Counted from the stretch's first letter, positions 32,059-43,754 are shown. The stretch is 64,000 bases of DNA from Cyrtodaria siliqua (GCA_037043455.1 JAWPHD010011209.1:22017-86016); one strand, 5' to 3'. Notes: generated by a model not told the origin, from the sequence alone. Numbers and translations: made by a program.

Positions 32059-33337
32059 TCTAACAAAATAGTGTCTTTATACACTGACAGCAACAACAAA
32101 CAAAAAACAACGTAAACATTGTTTTCATCGAAATCTGACAGTAAGTTTCCCGCAACACTGCAATATCTTGGTACATACACAATAACCGCGAAATGTAGTA
32201 TATTCCGAATGAATGGACCTGGTCTAAATACGAGCGTCAGATTTTTTTTGCCGATAAGTAGACATGGAACAAATATATTTATTAGATATTATCCATAATT
32301 GATAAAAAATTAATGAAAACAATAATAAATGAAACAGCATATAATTTCTATAGTATTATATATTTGCCATAAGTCGCCATTAACACCAAACACTCTAGGA
32401 GCGGTGTTTGTAATATGACACGCTCTAGCTATAGTTTGTAATATGACACGCTCTGCCCCCAAATATCAATACAGACTAATCAAATACTGCGGTGCACTAT
32501 TGAAGTACAGCCTAATTAGGGTACATACGTCGGTATATCACAAAAGCACGCACCATTTAGGGAAACCTAGTTTTATGATATATTTCCTGTTTATTGCAAT
32601 TACTTGAGCGGTGTAATACCGCCGAGGGCAGACGCGTATTGCACAAGACGGATATATCACATGATATGCGAGCTCTAATTGTCGCGCACAAAGACAGAAA
32701 AATACTATGATTTAAATAATATAGCCAAATGTTATAGACAGTTAGTAAGTATACTTACTCATGTATACTAACTCCTGATATACAGATCGAAAACAGACCA
32801 AACATATGCAATTACCATAATATAAAGTATATTATTCTATTATACTTGTTTTACTTATTGCACGAGCTAAGAGGCGTTATTGTTGTTGTTTTGCCATAAA
32901 ACATTACTGAATTAATATAAAAGCTAGTAATATTATTAATTTTCTGCCTTGTAATAGATATCCATCAAACATTTTTTTTTTTTCAAATCCATAGACCTAT
33001 ATATGTTGATAATATATATTTATAACACTGTGGCAGAAGGGGTTTATAATTTAAAATTATTAAAATTAAAATTTGGGAACAAAGACACAGTGTTTATTTC
33101 ACCGGATTCATTTAAATTTATATGCTGAACTTTCTTAGCAATGTTTTAAAAAAATGACGGCTAAATATTATTAGCGCCGTCAACTCTTCATTGATTCGCG
33201 TAAAGACACATGCTTCTAATTCAACAGCTAAACATTCACGGTGTATATAAAGATCTAAGACTATACACCTTTCTTCAAATTATCATACGTATACCCGATG
33301 AGGTGCTAAGATAATTGAACATACATTTCAATCTTAC
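32059..33337. other. Spacer between convergent exons
   Basis: No coding signal. A 28-bp direct duplication, GTTTGTAATATGACACGCTC plus TAGCTATA, lies at about 32406-32458. The rest is AT-rich. Confidence 0.4.
33332..33337 (-). other. Strong splice donor
   Basis: On the minus strand the THAP exon reads ACATGAA|GTAAGA, a near-consensus donor. Confidence 0.5.
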
Positions 33338-33746
33338 TTCATGTATGAATTTCCTCCTCAACGCCGGTCGAATAGGCGAATACAACTTGCTTGGAGACGG
33401 CGGGGTAATGCACTTCTCATTTTTATAGTCAAATTTCGTTGGTACCGCTGTTGCTTTTAATATGCATGGCCTTTTGTTCTCCAAATTCAAAGATAATGAA
33501 ACCAAAGGATGGACTTCCCACGAAGTCAACTCAAAATGTTTGCTACAAACTCGCGCGTCTTTCGTAGGTTCCCACTTTCTCGACGAGTGGGGCGATTTTC
33601 TTCGGTAACGGTCTAACCACACTTCAGATCTTAATATATCATTATCTCGATTAGGGAAACGAAAGAAACTTAGGTTATTATCTTGTCCTTCTTTATGCAA
33701 ACGTTTTCACCCAGCAACAGCACACGGCCTTTTTAACAAGTACCAT
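33338..33746 (-). pseudogene. THAP-domain first exon, damaged at the zinc site
   Basis: THAP domains are C2CH zinc fingers that bind DNA; they occur in P-element-type transposases and in transcription factors. From the ATG at 33746 the minus strand reads MVLVKK, then four extra bases, then CAVAG followed by TGA where the second zinc Cys is expected, then KRLHKEGQDNNLSFFRFPNR. Later come VWLDRYRRKSP, the Trp of the domain (RKWEP), VCSKHF with the last Cys and His ligands, and the terminal AVPTKF motif. GTAAGA at 33337-33332 is a strong donor, so this looks like exon 1 of about 409 bp. An uninterrupted frame exists only from 33700. The frameshift and stop mean it is a pseudogene or a recently damaged (or misassembled) copy. 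Whether it came from a host gene or a transposase is not decided. Confidence 0.8.
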
Positions 33747-33796
33747 AAAATGTAATCCTACATAGACAGTACTATACAACTCAATGCGACACGGCT

Positions 33797-33820
33797 AATC
33801 GTTTGGTACCAATGACGTCA
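33797..33820 (-). promoter_or_regulatory. CRE plus inverted CCAAT element, 74 bp before ATG
   Basis: The minus strand reads TGACGTCATTGG then TACCAAACGATT. It matches the element before the acidic exon at 21 of 24 positions and stands at almost the same distance from the start codon. Confidence 0.5.
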
Positions 33821-33965
33821 CAGGATCACGTGACACTTACCAGGGCGAAACTCGAAGCGTGTGCGCTATGAGATAAAATTGGCTACTGTGAGAAAACGGG
33901 ACAACCAATAAGTGTAAGATTTGAACAGATCGTATATTATATATATATATTTCCGAATATATACT
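33821..33965. other. Unassigned sequence upstream of the THAP exon
   Basis: Contains TCACGTGA (33824-33831), an E-box, and CCAAT at 33904, possibly promoter sequence. (TA)n at 33932-33948. Confidence 0.35.
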
Positions 33966-34329
33966 CAAAAGACACGCCATATTTCACCTTTAAGAAGAAA
34001 GTGTTCAGTGGTATATGGGACCGAGCAGGGAGGACAGTTTTTGGAAAGATCCTTAATGATGTGGCTTCATAGGCTCGCAGGTAATAAGTTATATCCCATT
34101 CTAAGTCTGGTTATAGTTTTGGTAAGGATTTTATTGCCCGAAAACAGGTCCTGATTTCTAAAGTTGTGGCTAAGTCTAGTAAAACTGTTGATTTTTTTTG
34201 TCTGATTAGTTAGGTAATGATTTAATTTAACATTAATTGTTTTACGGATACAGGAATAAACTTCTGAGGGTCCAAATGCTACCTGTTTATCAATAAAAGG
34301 ATGGTCCAATTCAGCTTTACAAGCTAGGT

Positions 34330-35104
34330 CGGCCTTTTCATTGCCGGAAATATTTACAAGGGCTGGGCACCATTCTAAATTAATGAATAAACCCAGTATG
34401 TTACAGTCATTAAGTAATGCTTATATGTCCGAAATTAGGTCCGGTCTAGATTTGCTTTACCTATCTTTAATGGCGGTAACGCTGGAAAGGGAATCGGAGA
34501 AAATAACTGATTTAATAGGTTTATTTTTGAAAATCCATTTAATGGACTTAATTATTTCAATCAGCTAGGCAGTAAAAATGGATAGACCATCAGAGGTTCG
34601 AATAATTTTGCTAATGTTTTGAGACGGGATTACAAAAGCAGATGCCACGCGTCCTGTGTCAGGGTCTTTTGACCCATCCGTAAAAATGTTTACATGATAG
34701 TTATACTTGTTATCAATATGTTTCATAAAAGCTTGTTTTATAATGGATTGATTGTCCTGTTTGTTAATAATATTTGAAAGAGAAGTATCAACTTTTGGTA
34801 AAGCTAGAGTCCATGGTGGCATGTCTCTAGTATTAAAATCTGCTATGGTGATCTTATTTAATTTATATTCCTCTGTCAAGTTTAGTGTTTCTGTACCGAA
34901 AGGTTTAGGCTTATTACGAAATTTATTTTTATAGTATGTATTTATAACAATATCATTTACAGGATTTTGTGATATTTTTGTTTGGGTCCTGGCCCAGAAC
35001 CACAGCAACTGCTCCTCTCTATGTAAATGGAGTGGTAATACTCTCGCCTCATGTTCTAATAAATGTTTAGGCGTGCTATTTAATACCATTAGTGCTATCC
35101 TCAA
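34330..35104 (-). pseudogene. LINE RNase H, inactivated
   Basis: The open frame 35104-34565 covers the linker LHREEQLLWFWARTQTKISQ and the RNase H start VNIFTDGSKDPDTGRVASAF (first catalytic Asp). It ends at TAG in LSIFTA*LIEI, exactly where the catalytic Glu of the SAEL motif belongs. Beyond it the frame continues VIFSDSLSSVTAI (third acidic residue kept), then WCPALVNISGNEKADLACKA, where the usual His (PAHV) is Leu while the final Asp remains. The enzyme is dead at two catalytic positions. Confidence 0.85.
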
Positions 35105-35349
35105 TGCCTTATTTTGAATAATATCCAGTTTATGAAGTATTGACGGAGCAGCACATGAATAAACATGGATCCATAATCAATTTTAGATATAATGAAGGTT
35201 TTATATAAGACAATTAGTGTTTTGCTATCGGAACCAAAATCTGTTCCTTGCAGCATACGTAATAAATTAAGGTATTTTTCACATTTGGCTATAAGATTAT
35301 AAATATGTGCAGAGAAATTTTAAACGACGATCCCAAATGAGGCTCTAAA

Positions 35350-36740
35350 AATGTAAGTTTTACAAAATACAATTTTGGTATCCCCTAGATATAGATCTAC
35401 GGTATCACAAGAGGAATTACCAAATATAATGCCAACAGTTGTATTTGGCGATAACTTAAATCCCCATTTATTTGCTCATTACCAAATTAAATTTAACCCT
35501 TTTTGTGCTTTTTTCTGAAAATAGTTTAAGTTTTTCCCAGTAATCCATATACTGCTGTTGTCAGCAAACTGGCTTATTTCCATGTCAGAGTCTTTTAAAA
35601 TATCAGGGAGATCATTAATTAACACATTAAAAAGAAGGGGGGGCGGGGGGGGGGGGGAGAGATAATTGAACCTTGGGGCGTTCCTCTCTCGAGCGTTTCC
35701 TCATTTGAAAACGAGTCGCCAACTTTGACTACAATCTTCCTATCCTGAAGGAAAGCCTTGATAAAATAAAAGCAATATCCTCTTATTCCGAGGTCATAAA
35801 GTTTAGAAAGGATGCCGATGTTCCAGGCAAGATCAAAAACTGCCTGTATATCGAGAAAGATAGCTAATACAGAATGGCCGATGTTTTTGGCAAATATAAT
35901 ATCGTGTTGGAGTCTAGCCAATTGATCTTGAGTGCTTCGACCCTTCCTAAACCCAGACTGATATTTATTAATTAAATTCTTTGATTCTAGGAAGTGTTCA
36001 AGGCGGGCTTTGACCATGAATTCCATTAGTTTACTAGGATGGGAAGTAGGACTTATAGGGCGATAGGATTTGGGGTCATTGATATCTTTATTAGGTTTAA
36101 ATATTGGGATAACGCAGGCCAGTCTCCAGGAAATGGGATAATTTTTGGAGGACCGAATATTGTTATAAAGGGAAAGCCAAATATGAAGAGTGGAGTCAGG
36201 CATGTGTTTGAATAAAACGCAGGATATTTTATCAGGTCCCACGGCGGAGTTCTTTCTGCTGTTTATTGCTTCTTTCAATTCGAATAGAGAAAAAGGTATA
36301 TTGAGTAAATGGTTGAATTCATCATCTGCTTCATTTATTTTAGCATTGAAATTATCTTCGAAGTTACTTTGGTATTCATTAGTAGTTTGATTGAGATTTG
36401 TTTTACTAGAGACTTGGGAAAAATGTCTCGCCAATAAATTGGCTTTATCTTTATTATTTGTGGCATATTGTAAGTTTGTCTTTAGTAAAGGGATGGCAGA
36501 AAATGATTTACCTCTAATTCTATTAATTTTATCCCAAAATGCTTTGGTATTATTTTGTTTCATGGAACAAGTAGATATAAATTCCTCCCAATTGTTTTTC
36601 TTTGCTTGAGCTATAATTGTTTTTGATTCTTGTTCTGCTTCCTTAAACTTTTTTAAATTACCTTCGGATGGATCTTTTTTTAGTCTATTGGGCATATTCT
36701 TCCGTTTATTAACTGCTTCTTTGCATGCAGAATTCCACAA
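35350..36740 (-). pseudogene. LINE reverse transcriptase, inactivated
   Basis: Polymerase of the surrounding LINE. The open part (36740-35619) shows the N-terminal RT region WDKINRIRGKSFSAIPLLKT, FELKEAINSRKNSAVGPDKI, WRLACVIPIFKPNKDINDPK with SYRPIS, NKYQSGFRKGRSTQDQLARL, AIFLDIQAVFDLAW (first catalytic Asp, with Q-A where K-A is usual) and GTPQGSIISP. A C-run on the sense strand (G-run at 35637-35657) then replaces the usual PLLF and shifts the frame. The next frame continues NVLINDLPDILK and QFADNSSIW at 35568-35557: the catalytic FADD has become FADN. Two stops follow near 35470. It cannot act as a polymerase. Confidence 0.9.
35637..35657 (+). repeat. G-run inside the LINE RT
   Basis: Twenty-one bases with one C. 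It lies where coding sequence for PLLF-type residues is expected and explains the frameshift. Confidence 0.85.
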
Positions 36741-37075
36741 TGGGACATTTTTTTCCTGGGCATATTGTTGTACATTGGGACACTTTGATGGACTATATTT
36801 AATATTGCATCAGTTATGTTATTATAAAAGAATTATTGTCTTTGGAGACAAGATCTTCTGGTTTAAGTTTTTGACATAAGATATTAAATAGGTCCCAATC
36901 AGCTTTATTGTAGTTAAATTTATCTTGATTTATCCCCACACCCCACCCCGCATTAAAGGAAATTATGTTAACGGAGTTATTCATTTTAACAGTTTTTGAA
37001 TGGTTTGAATGATTATGAAGCGTTATATTTACACGCTTAAATACCCGATTTCGACATGAGCTGGTGAACATGAAG
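36741..37075 (-). pseudogene. LINE ORF2 linker between endonuclease and RT
   Basis: The open frame 37071-36814 includes VNITLHNHSNHSKTVKMNNS and FNYNKADWDLFNILCQKLKP, the segment after the endonuclease in this LINE type. It then joins the RT frame through a frameshift near 36815-36740. The endonuclease catalytic residues are not present. Confidence 0.65.
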
Positions 37076-38127
37076 TAACAAATAAAGACACGCCTACAAA
37101 AAAAAAATATCGATTGATATAGAGACTCTGTAGCTATACAATGTACGTTCTTAATTTTGGGTCATGCAACCTATTAGTTTTGTATGTGGGGCAATATGTA
37201 TTTCGTATTATAACCTTCCTTTGTATTGTTCATTAGAAATATACATGTAGGGAATGTAAATTATTCTTAAAGAAATGATGCACAGTACTACATCTCTATG
37301 TTCATGGTGTCCCTTTTCACTTGTTAGGCGTAAGAAGGAAACACTTATTTAAATAAAATACGTTTTCTCTATCACTCATTGCAGTTGTTTATCTGCCTCT
37401 GAGATGTTTCCTTCTTTTAAAGAACCTTCTTCCCGTCTCACTTCTCGATGTTTTAAAATATAACCGATGACGCGCCTCTTCTGTTTGCAAAATGCGGGGG
37501 AGTATTATGTCTTATGTGAGAAATTCATGAGTGTTAGGTTCAATCTCACTGACATATGAAGTGGCCTTCGAGGATTAAATGCATGATGTTATTTTCTATT
37601 TGTGATACAAATAAGGAAAATGGTCCTATAGAAACCACAGCGAAGAGGCAGGACAACACACAACATAAAAAGTGGCTGTAACAGCGGTCTGATGGTTAGC
37701 TTAAATTGATTTCATGTGTGCACAACCTCGCTGTAACCCTGTCTCGGCGCCTAAATTGACAAGACAGTGTAATAAAGGTACGTCCCGTCTAAAGAAAGTA
37801 TATAACAATAAAGTCAATATCCAGAGAAATAGACTTAAATGTTGTAAAGATATATAAAAATACATTATACAATCTCCGTTTACTTTCAATGTAACGGGAA
37901 ACGTCAATATTCGCCCATATTGACGTGTAGTAAAGTCATATTGAGTGTGTAATGTATACTCGTTCGTGATTAGTGCAATTTTCTGTTCATGTCAAAAAAA
38001 GTATGTCACGTGATGTAAACACTGTTGATTTCATCGATGTAATGATAAAATTTAAAAAAATGGTGAAAATTAAATGTTACAGCCTATTTTATTGTTCTAA
38101 ATTTAAAAGTGCGTTTGCAATATAAAG
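37076..38127. other. Unassigned region
   Basis: A 9-bp perfect hairpin (CGTCAATAT...ATATTGACG) at 37905-37928. Nothing else recognised; open frames are short. Confidence 0.4.
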
Positions 38128-38252
38128 GGTCATTATATTTATATTGGGATATATGCACTCGTTCTTCGCGGATAAATATTGCGCTCATAAAGTCGTGAAA
38201 TATTAATACGCCTAAGAACTCGTGCATATATCCCAATACAAATCTAATAACC
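38128..38252. mobile_element. Hairpin MITE, about 125 bp
   Basis: The left arm contains TATTGGGATATATGCAC and TCGTTCTTCGCGG. The right arm, reverse-complemented, contains TATTGGGATATATGCACGAG and TTCTTAGGCG. A short loop lies around ATAAAGTC. Confidence 0.7.
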
Positions 38253-38650
38253 TATAATAATTAGAAAAAACTCAGGATGTATTCAGAATTATACCTTATA
38301 CGTAAGCCTTTGAAAATGTACCCTGTAATAACTTACTTCACCTACACTGGCAATAGCATTGTAAAAGGAACTTTGATTAACTTGATTTGCTTCCCTTAAT
38401 CGGTAAATGCAGAGTTGTCGTTTTTAACTTCCGGGGTGCGAATTACACTTTTCTATCTCAAAAGCTAAAGAGCTTTTAAGGGGACATGTTGGTGTGATAA
38501 TTTCTACTTTTGCACGTGCAGAGTTGTAAAAATAACGCTTTTATTTATCTCAAATGCTGACAAGCTTTAAAGGGGTCGTAAGTTGCAGAAATACTTATCG
38601 AACTGCTTTTTTCAGAAAAAGTACATGCATTCTGGGAAAGTGGACATTGA
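38253..38650. other. Unassigned sequence
   Basis: Nothing recognised. Confidence 0.35.
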
Positions 38651-39460
38651 TTAGTAAGAATGAGGTTTGGTGGAACGTGGTTTAAACCACCAGTGACATT
38701 TTTGTCACGATCCTATTCCAAGACCCCTGTTGTCAATCCTTTTATGTTTGAGGTGTCGTATACTATACTGATATTTATTTGTGTTATTGTTGTTTGTTTT
38801 GAATGCGCGTTTGTTGTTGACTGCTTGCTGTGAATGTTTCATTTCTTGTTTGACTAGTGTATCTACCATTTTTTTTGAAATATGTGGTAATAAATACCGA
38901 ACATGTAATCCCTTGGAAGCAACACACACAAACAAGAAAGCAAAGAAGCAGACTCGATTTTACTGAGTCTGTCATTAGACAAAGTATAAAAAGACAAAGA
39001 GTCAAAGTATAGGATAGAGGCTATGAAGATTCTTTAGGTGTGGTACAAATCGGTAATGGTCTCACACCTCAAGTATCAAGAGGAAGAGACATCTTCACCA
39101 TTAAAAAGCCGAAAGGGAGGGAGCGTATATTTCTCTTCAAAGACTCTATCCGGCTTAGTGTTTACGATATGTTTTATCGATTGTCTCTATATAGGTCACA
39201 CTCTAAACTATGAAGAGCGCTGGTAGTAAAATCTTCATGGTTTGAAATTCTGAGCCATCTGATTGGTTTAAAAAGTAGAGTAAACATTAAATAAGGTGAG
39301 ACACCTCCTACGCTTCATTGTACCGACTTATATTCTACTTTAAAGCCATACATATTTGGCGTGGTGATCCCAAAGGAGCAGTAAGCAATAACACTACTGA
39401 CTGGTAGTCTGGTCGTCTCTTTACAGCTGCCAAACAGTACTAAACAAACGTTAAAAAGTC
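38651..39460 (+). repeat. Dispersed GGATCCCTT-family repeat, copy 1
   Basis: It shares, in order with 42640-44345: CAATCCTTTTATGTTTGAGG, ATCCCTTGGAAGCAACACAC, the single 26-bp-like segment ACACAAACAAGAAAGCAAAG, GACTCGATTTTACTGAGTCT, TGATCCCAAAGGAGCAGTA and AGTACTAAACAAACG. No coding potential seen. Confidence 0.65.
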
Positions 39461-39567
39461 AACGTATGGGCATGAGTTAGAACAATGTAAGTCTAGAACT
39501 AGAATTTGAGAATTATAAAAACGTATGCTTCCCAACTTGATTGGGCTCGATTAATAATATTCTGAAT

Positions 39568-39816
39568 TCGCAATCTTGGTTTATTTAAAACTCTCGGCGT
39601 CTCACTATTTTTTTTTTGTTTTGTTTTACATAATTTCTGGTTATTTTGAACCATTAATATATTTTAATCATAAGTTAGTAGAACGAAGAACATTAAGACT
39701 CCGAATTTTATCTTTTATGTAAATATACGCAAGCATATTTTGATGCCGGATTAATCAATATTGGGGCTAATTTTAATACCTGATACCATGGCCACGATTG
39801 CCGTGTGTCCCTTTAA
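39568..39816 (+). mobile_element. TTAA-MITE, left end lost
   Basis: From GCAATCTTGGTTTATTTAAA to ACGATTGCCGTGTGTCCCTT plus TAA. The interior is collinear with 41147-41468; the first bases are missing. Confidence 0.65.
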
Positions 39817-39951
39817 TTCCTTAGTCCAATCAGCTTTTCACTTACTTGTATAATTATGTTCCACGCTATGTGAGAATTAAGAGACAAATACCAGGTGATT
39901 CCGGTAGTTCCGCGGGACAATTCTATAAGTGTGCCACGTGACTTTGTAACA

Positions 39952-40231
39952 TTACGTGGTCCGAGTATTAACTCCATCCAACCCCTTCTCCAAGAAGCAT
40001 AAACGGGGTTGGCTTGTGTATGAAATAAACCAGTAATTTCGGCTGAAAAGGTTTGCATATTGTAAAATTAAAACATATAATGGGTAATTTTAAACAGTTT
40101 ATCACAATTGTTTCAGCATAAAATGTTTTAAGCATGTTTAATTGTCGAAATATTCGTTACAAAACTCTGCTAATATAAGTTTCCCCATCGCTTAATGGAA
40201 CGCTTAATGGATTTAAGGTGGGACCACGTAA
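39952..40231 (+). mobile_element. MITE with TTACGTGGTCC termini, copy 2
   Basis: TTACGTGGTCC at 39952-39962 and GGACCACGTAA at 40221-40231. It contains CCAACCCCTTCTCCAAGAAG and AACGGGGTTGGC (a small internal hairpin) and CCATCGCTTAATGGA. Confidence 0.85.
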
Positions 40232-41146
40232 TGTTTGCATTTTGAGAACATCTGTTAGGAATGTGTGTGTTGTTTTTGTTTTCTTCTAATACTGACCCAG
40301 TCTGAACGCAAAGGCGTTAAAAAAAATCAACACTTGTCATCTAGTTCATTATCGACACAAACGATACAATTGTATAGATGTTCCACACCTTACTGATGAT
40401 GATACCAAGACAATAATGGTAGCCTGTATATAAAGCACTCTCAGAAAATAGCGCATTAGGTACAAATTGGCATATGTGCACTAGATGGATGAACTTGCTG
40501 AATGCCGACTGTTGTCTCGTTAAAATACGCTCGCTGCGATGCAAACTGACTCTGTGTAACCCTTGTATAACAGTATTTTGGCACCAGGGCCCTTTTACCC
40601 TTCTTTGCAGCGGTCTAAAATCAAGCAGATATCCCCATTTTTAAAAAATTACCTTGGAAATTTCATTCCCCATTTATATCTGTTTCCCCCAATTAAGGGC
40701 AAAATGCCCCTTCCCCGAAATCGGTAAAAAGGCCCTGGACACTCTACGAGCTTTTATGATATAGGACTGATTTCTTTTAACACCTAAAGCTTAATAGTTG
40801 ATATTGTGTAAACCTTGAAGTAGAATAACCTCAAGGTAATAACTTTACACACATTTGGATGTCTTTTTGCCTAAAAAACAAATAATTATTTTTACTTTAT
40901 AATTCAATATTTTCTGCAATATGTGTCTATATTTATGCATGTTTTAAAGCTGTCATAAACATCCATCTACAGAGTTCATTAAAACATTATTAAATATGAT
41001 ATGTTCAAACACGATATAATGGGGGATCATACATCTGTATTTCCTGGGAAATATTTAATATTATGCAGGTCTTATTCAAGAAAGCTGTTTATAGCTTCTT
41101 GTAATACGTAAACAAACTTGTCAGAATGAACTATCAGGTACTTTAT
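40232..41146. other. Unassigned region
   Basis: No element or exon identified. Confidence 0.4.
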
Positions 41147-41468
41147 TTAAAGGGACACACGGCAATCTTGATTTTTTAAAAACTCACGGCGTCCCGTTAG
41201 CTTTACTCTTCACTTGCATTTGTTCAATCATTAATAGTAATTGTTAGAATAGTTCAAAGCAAATTAGTTTTACATATTACTAATTTTTTATAATAGTGCA
41301 TCAATAATATGTTTAAAAATGTGATGAAATAGTGAAGAAAATTGAAATCTCAATTTTTTATTTAATCATATGGAAGCAGTTTTAAAGTGAAAATGACGCA
41401 GGATAACTAAATTGAGGAGCAAATTTTAATGTTTGAATAAAACTCAAGATTGCCAAGTGTCCCTTTAA
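41147..41468 (+). mobile_element. TTAA-MITE, intact reference copy
   Basis: TTAAAGGGACACACGGCAAT...TCAAGATTGCCAAGTGTCCC then TTTAA, 322 bp. The terminal inverted repeat is about 25 bp with TTAA at each end. Landmarks: CTCACGGCGTCCCGTTAG, TTGCATTTGTTCAATCATTA, TTAGTTTTACATATTACTAA and AAAATGACGC. TTAA flanks suggest piggyBac-like transposition; the AGGGAC start differs from the usual CCC start, so the superfamily is open. Confidence 0.9.
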
Positions 41469-42640
41469 AGTGTATGCACAATGGTTCAGCTATTTCCTTT
41501 AAACAAATTATTCTTTTAATTGTTTAATGCGATAAAGAAAAATCTTTGAAAACAGTTGTTTACAATAACACGTTCAATGAAACAATTGTCATTATGTAAA
41601 TATGAATCAAAGTAAATATAAATATCGAACAGGCATTCAAGGACAATAGTCAACCAAAAACACGCATAAAAACAAATACTAATTACAAAGATTCAACTAT
41701 CCTTAATATAAAGATCACGTCATGTTTCCCCAATACGGACTGATGGCTCTTCTAGACTGCAGTGACTGTCATCCTTGACATGGTATCCTATCAAAAAAAT
41801 GTTAATTGGTCTGATTCAGAATACTTTTTCCAGAGAGAAAACCAGAATGTAGGCCTGGAGACTTGCAATCAAGTTTGTGAATAACGTTCATGCTTGAAAT
41901 ATGACATTTACTCCCACGTTCGGTATGGAGCTACTGTTTATAGACAAATCGGTAATAGTCTCATACCTCAAGTATCAGACAAAAGGAAATAACATAATTC
42001 AATTTTTTTTCTCAATTTAAGGCAATACTTAAAAAAAATAGGTTTGAATAAGATTGACGATACATCTGCAGTGTAAAAGGCAGATGATACAGAAAAGCCC
42101 ATGTTGATATGAGGTTTCATTCAAATTTCAGAAGTGTTTGACCGAAGCAGGACATATTCAGCTAGATAGTGTATGAATTTTATATTTTCCATTGGGTTCA
42201 CATAAACATGAGCGAGGAAAAAAACCAATCTGGCTAACTTTTGTATTTTATTGTTTTAAATTACTGGTCTTGTCTATACTGAAGATATTAAACCAACAAC
42301 AATGTCTGCTGCCCAGCTTTGAAGCTGCTCAAATGCTGTACAGTAATCCCAAGGGAAAAACTACTTGATGTGTGAGACCTAAAATACACGTGGGTTCTAA
42401 CAGTGCAGTCCGTGACGCAGATTTGGCTTTGTTGTTCTACGAAAGCGATTACACTTTAAGTATTTCACCTTGCACGTAGGCAGACTTACTTATACCACAC
42501 TTAATCTGGAATATATATTGAGATCGTAACTTATACCCATTTAGACTGCCATGTTCTCCTAGCATTATCCTATGGTATGTGTTGTGCACCCACGAACCTG
42601 GTTTACCACCCACCAAGTACATATACCTAACCCCTAGCAG
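41469..42640. other. Unassigned region
   Basis: No element or exon identified. GACAAATCGGTAATAGTCTCATACC at 41943 resembles 39046-39065 (ACAAATCGGTAATGGTCTCA), so part of it may belong to the GGATCCCTT repeat family. Confidence 0.35.
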
Positions 42641-43590
42641 CATTTTGCGTCAGTGACGATTCCAAGACGCTCTAGTGTCAACCCTTTTATGTTTGCGATG
42701 TCCCACACTTTACTTTCAAATAAATTTATATTTCCGATGTGGTTTTGTTTGTTTAAAATGCGTGTTTTGGATGCATGCGTTCTGTAAATGCTACTCATCC
42801 GGTTCGACATCCACTTTAATATACAATCCACCAAACGGACGAACCGTTGTTATTTGAGGTCTATTTATGCGATGGAATATCAAATTGCATGTCATGGAAT
42901 TGTTAGTTTATATGCGTGATTTGGGATGTCTGCCTCTGCAAATAGTCCATTTCCTGTTCGAATTTTGCATCTACTATAGAGACATCATTATCGCCAGAGT
43001 GAGATTGGTGAGCTCTTGCTTTAACTCCCAGGTGGCAATCCATGTATCATATCATGGAATCGTTTCATTAATATTTCACGTGCATGCAGAATACATATAC
43101 GACGATGCAAACTCTAATTAAAATAGATTGGTATACTCGGCTCCCAACAAATATTTGAATTAAATTATCAGTTGTATCTTGTTTACTTAAACACATTTCC
43201 ATTATTTGTATGCAACCTTTTAATAATGTATGACCAACTGGGATGAAATGTGTTTACATGCTTTTATGGTCATGTAGTCACCAGAGGTTTAATGCGCATG
43301 CGTGCTGTTTGTCTCTGTAGGAGATATACATCCATCGTACAGTAGAGGCAAACATATATAAATATAAATAAATACTGCAGCGGGGATCCCTTGAAAGCAA
43401 CAAACACAAACTAGAGAGAACATTAGCAAACTCGGTTTTCAGAGTCTGTTCATTAGAGGGTAATACATTTAAGGTTCTACACATGCTACAACCCCTAGTA
43501 CCGGATGTTAAGCAGTATTCTACTGTAAAGACACGCATATCGGCCTTTGATGATCCCAACGGACCGGTAGTAATAACACTGCTGTTTTGT

Positions 43591-43728
43591 ACAGACGCCA
43601 CACGGCACTAAACAAACGCTAGTGTGCATGTCAATAACAGACGCCACACGGCACTAAACAAACGCTAGTGTGCATGTCAATAACAGACGCCACACGGCAC
43701 TAAACAAACGCTAGTGTGCATGTCAATA
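43591..43728 (+). repeat. 46-bp tandem repeat, 3 copies
   Basis: ACAGACGCCACACGGCACTA...GTGCATGTCAATA begins at 43591, 43637 and 43683, essentially identical. Confidence 0.95.
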
Positions 43729-43754
43729 ACAACTGAAAAGGGGATCCTTTGGCA

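Larger units (their letters stand above)
33966..37075 (-). mobile_element. Decayed RNase-H-type LINE, 3.1 kb
   Basis: In sense direction (minus) it contains the post-endonuclease linker (37071-36741), RT (36740 to about 35350), the RNase H region (35104 to about 34330), and a C-terminal finger reading CPPCSVPYTTEHFLLKGEIW near 33990, with Gly in place of the last Cys. The endonuclease core, 5' UTR and 3' UTR are missing. Domain order fits I/Nimb-like LINEs. Confidence 0.85.

Noticed and set aside
33700..33746. Selenocysteine at the TGA in the THAP exon
   Set aside because: A neighbouring 4-bp frameshift and the absence of any visible SECIS make a damaged codon more likely.
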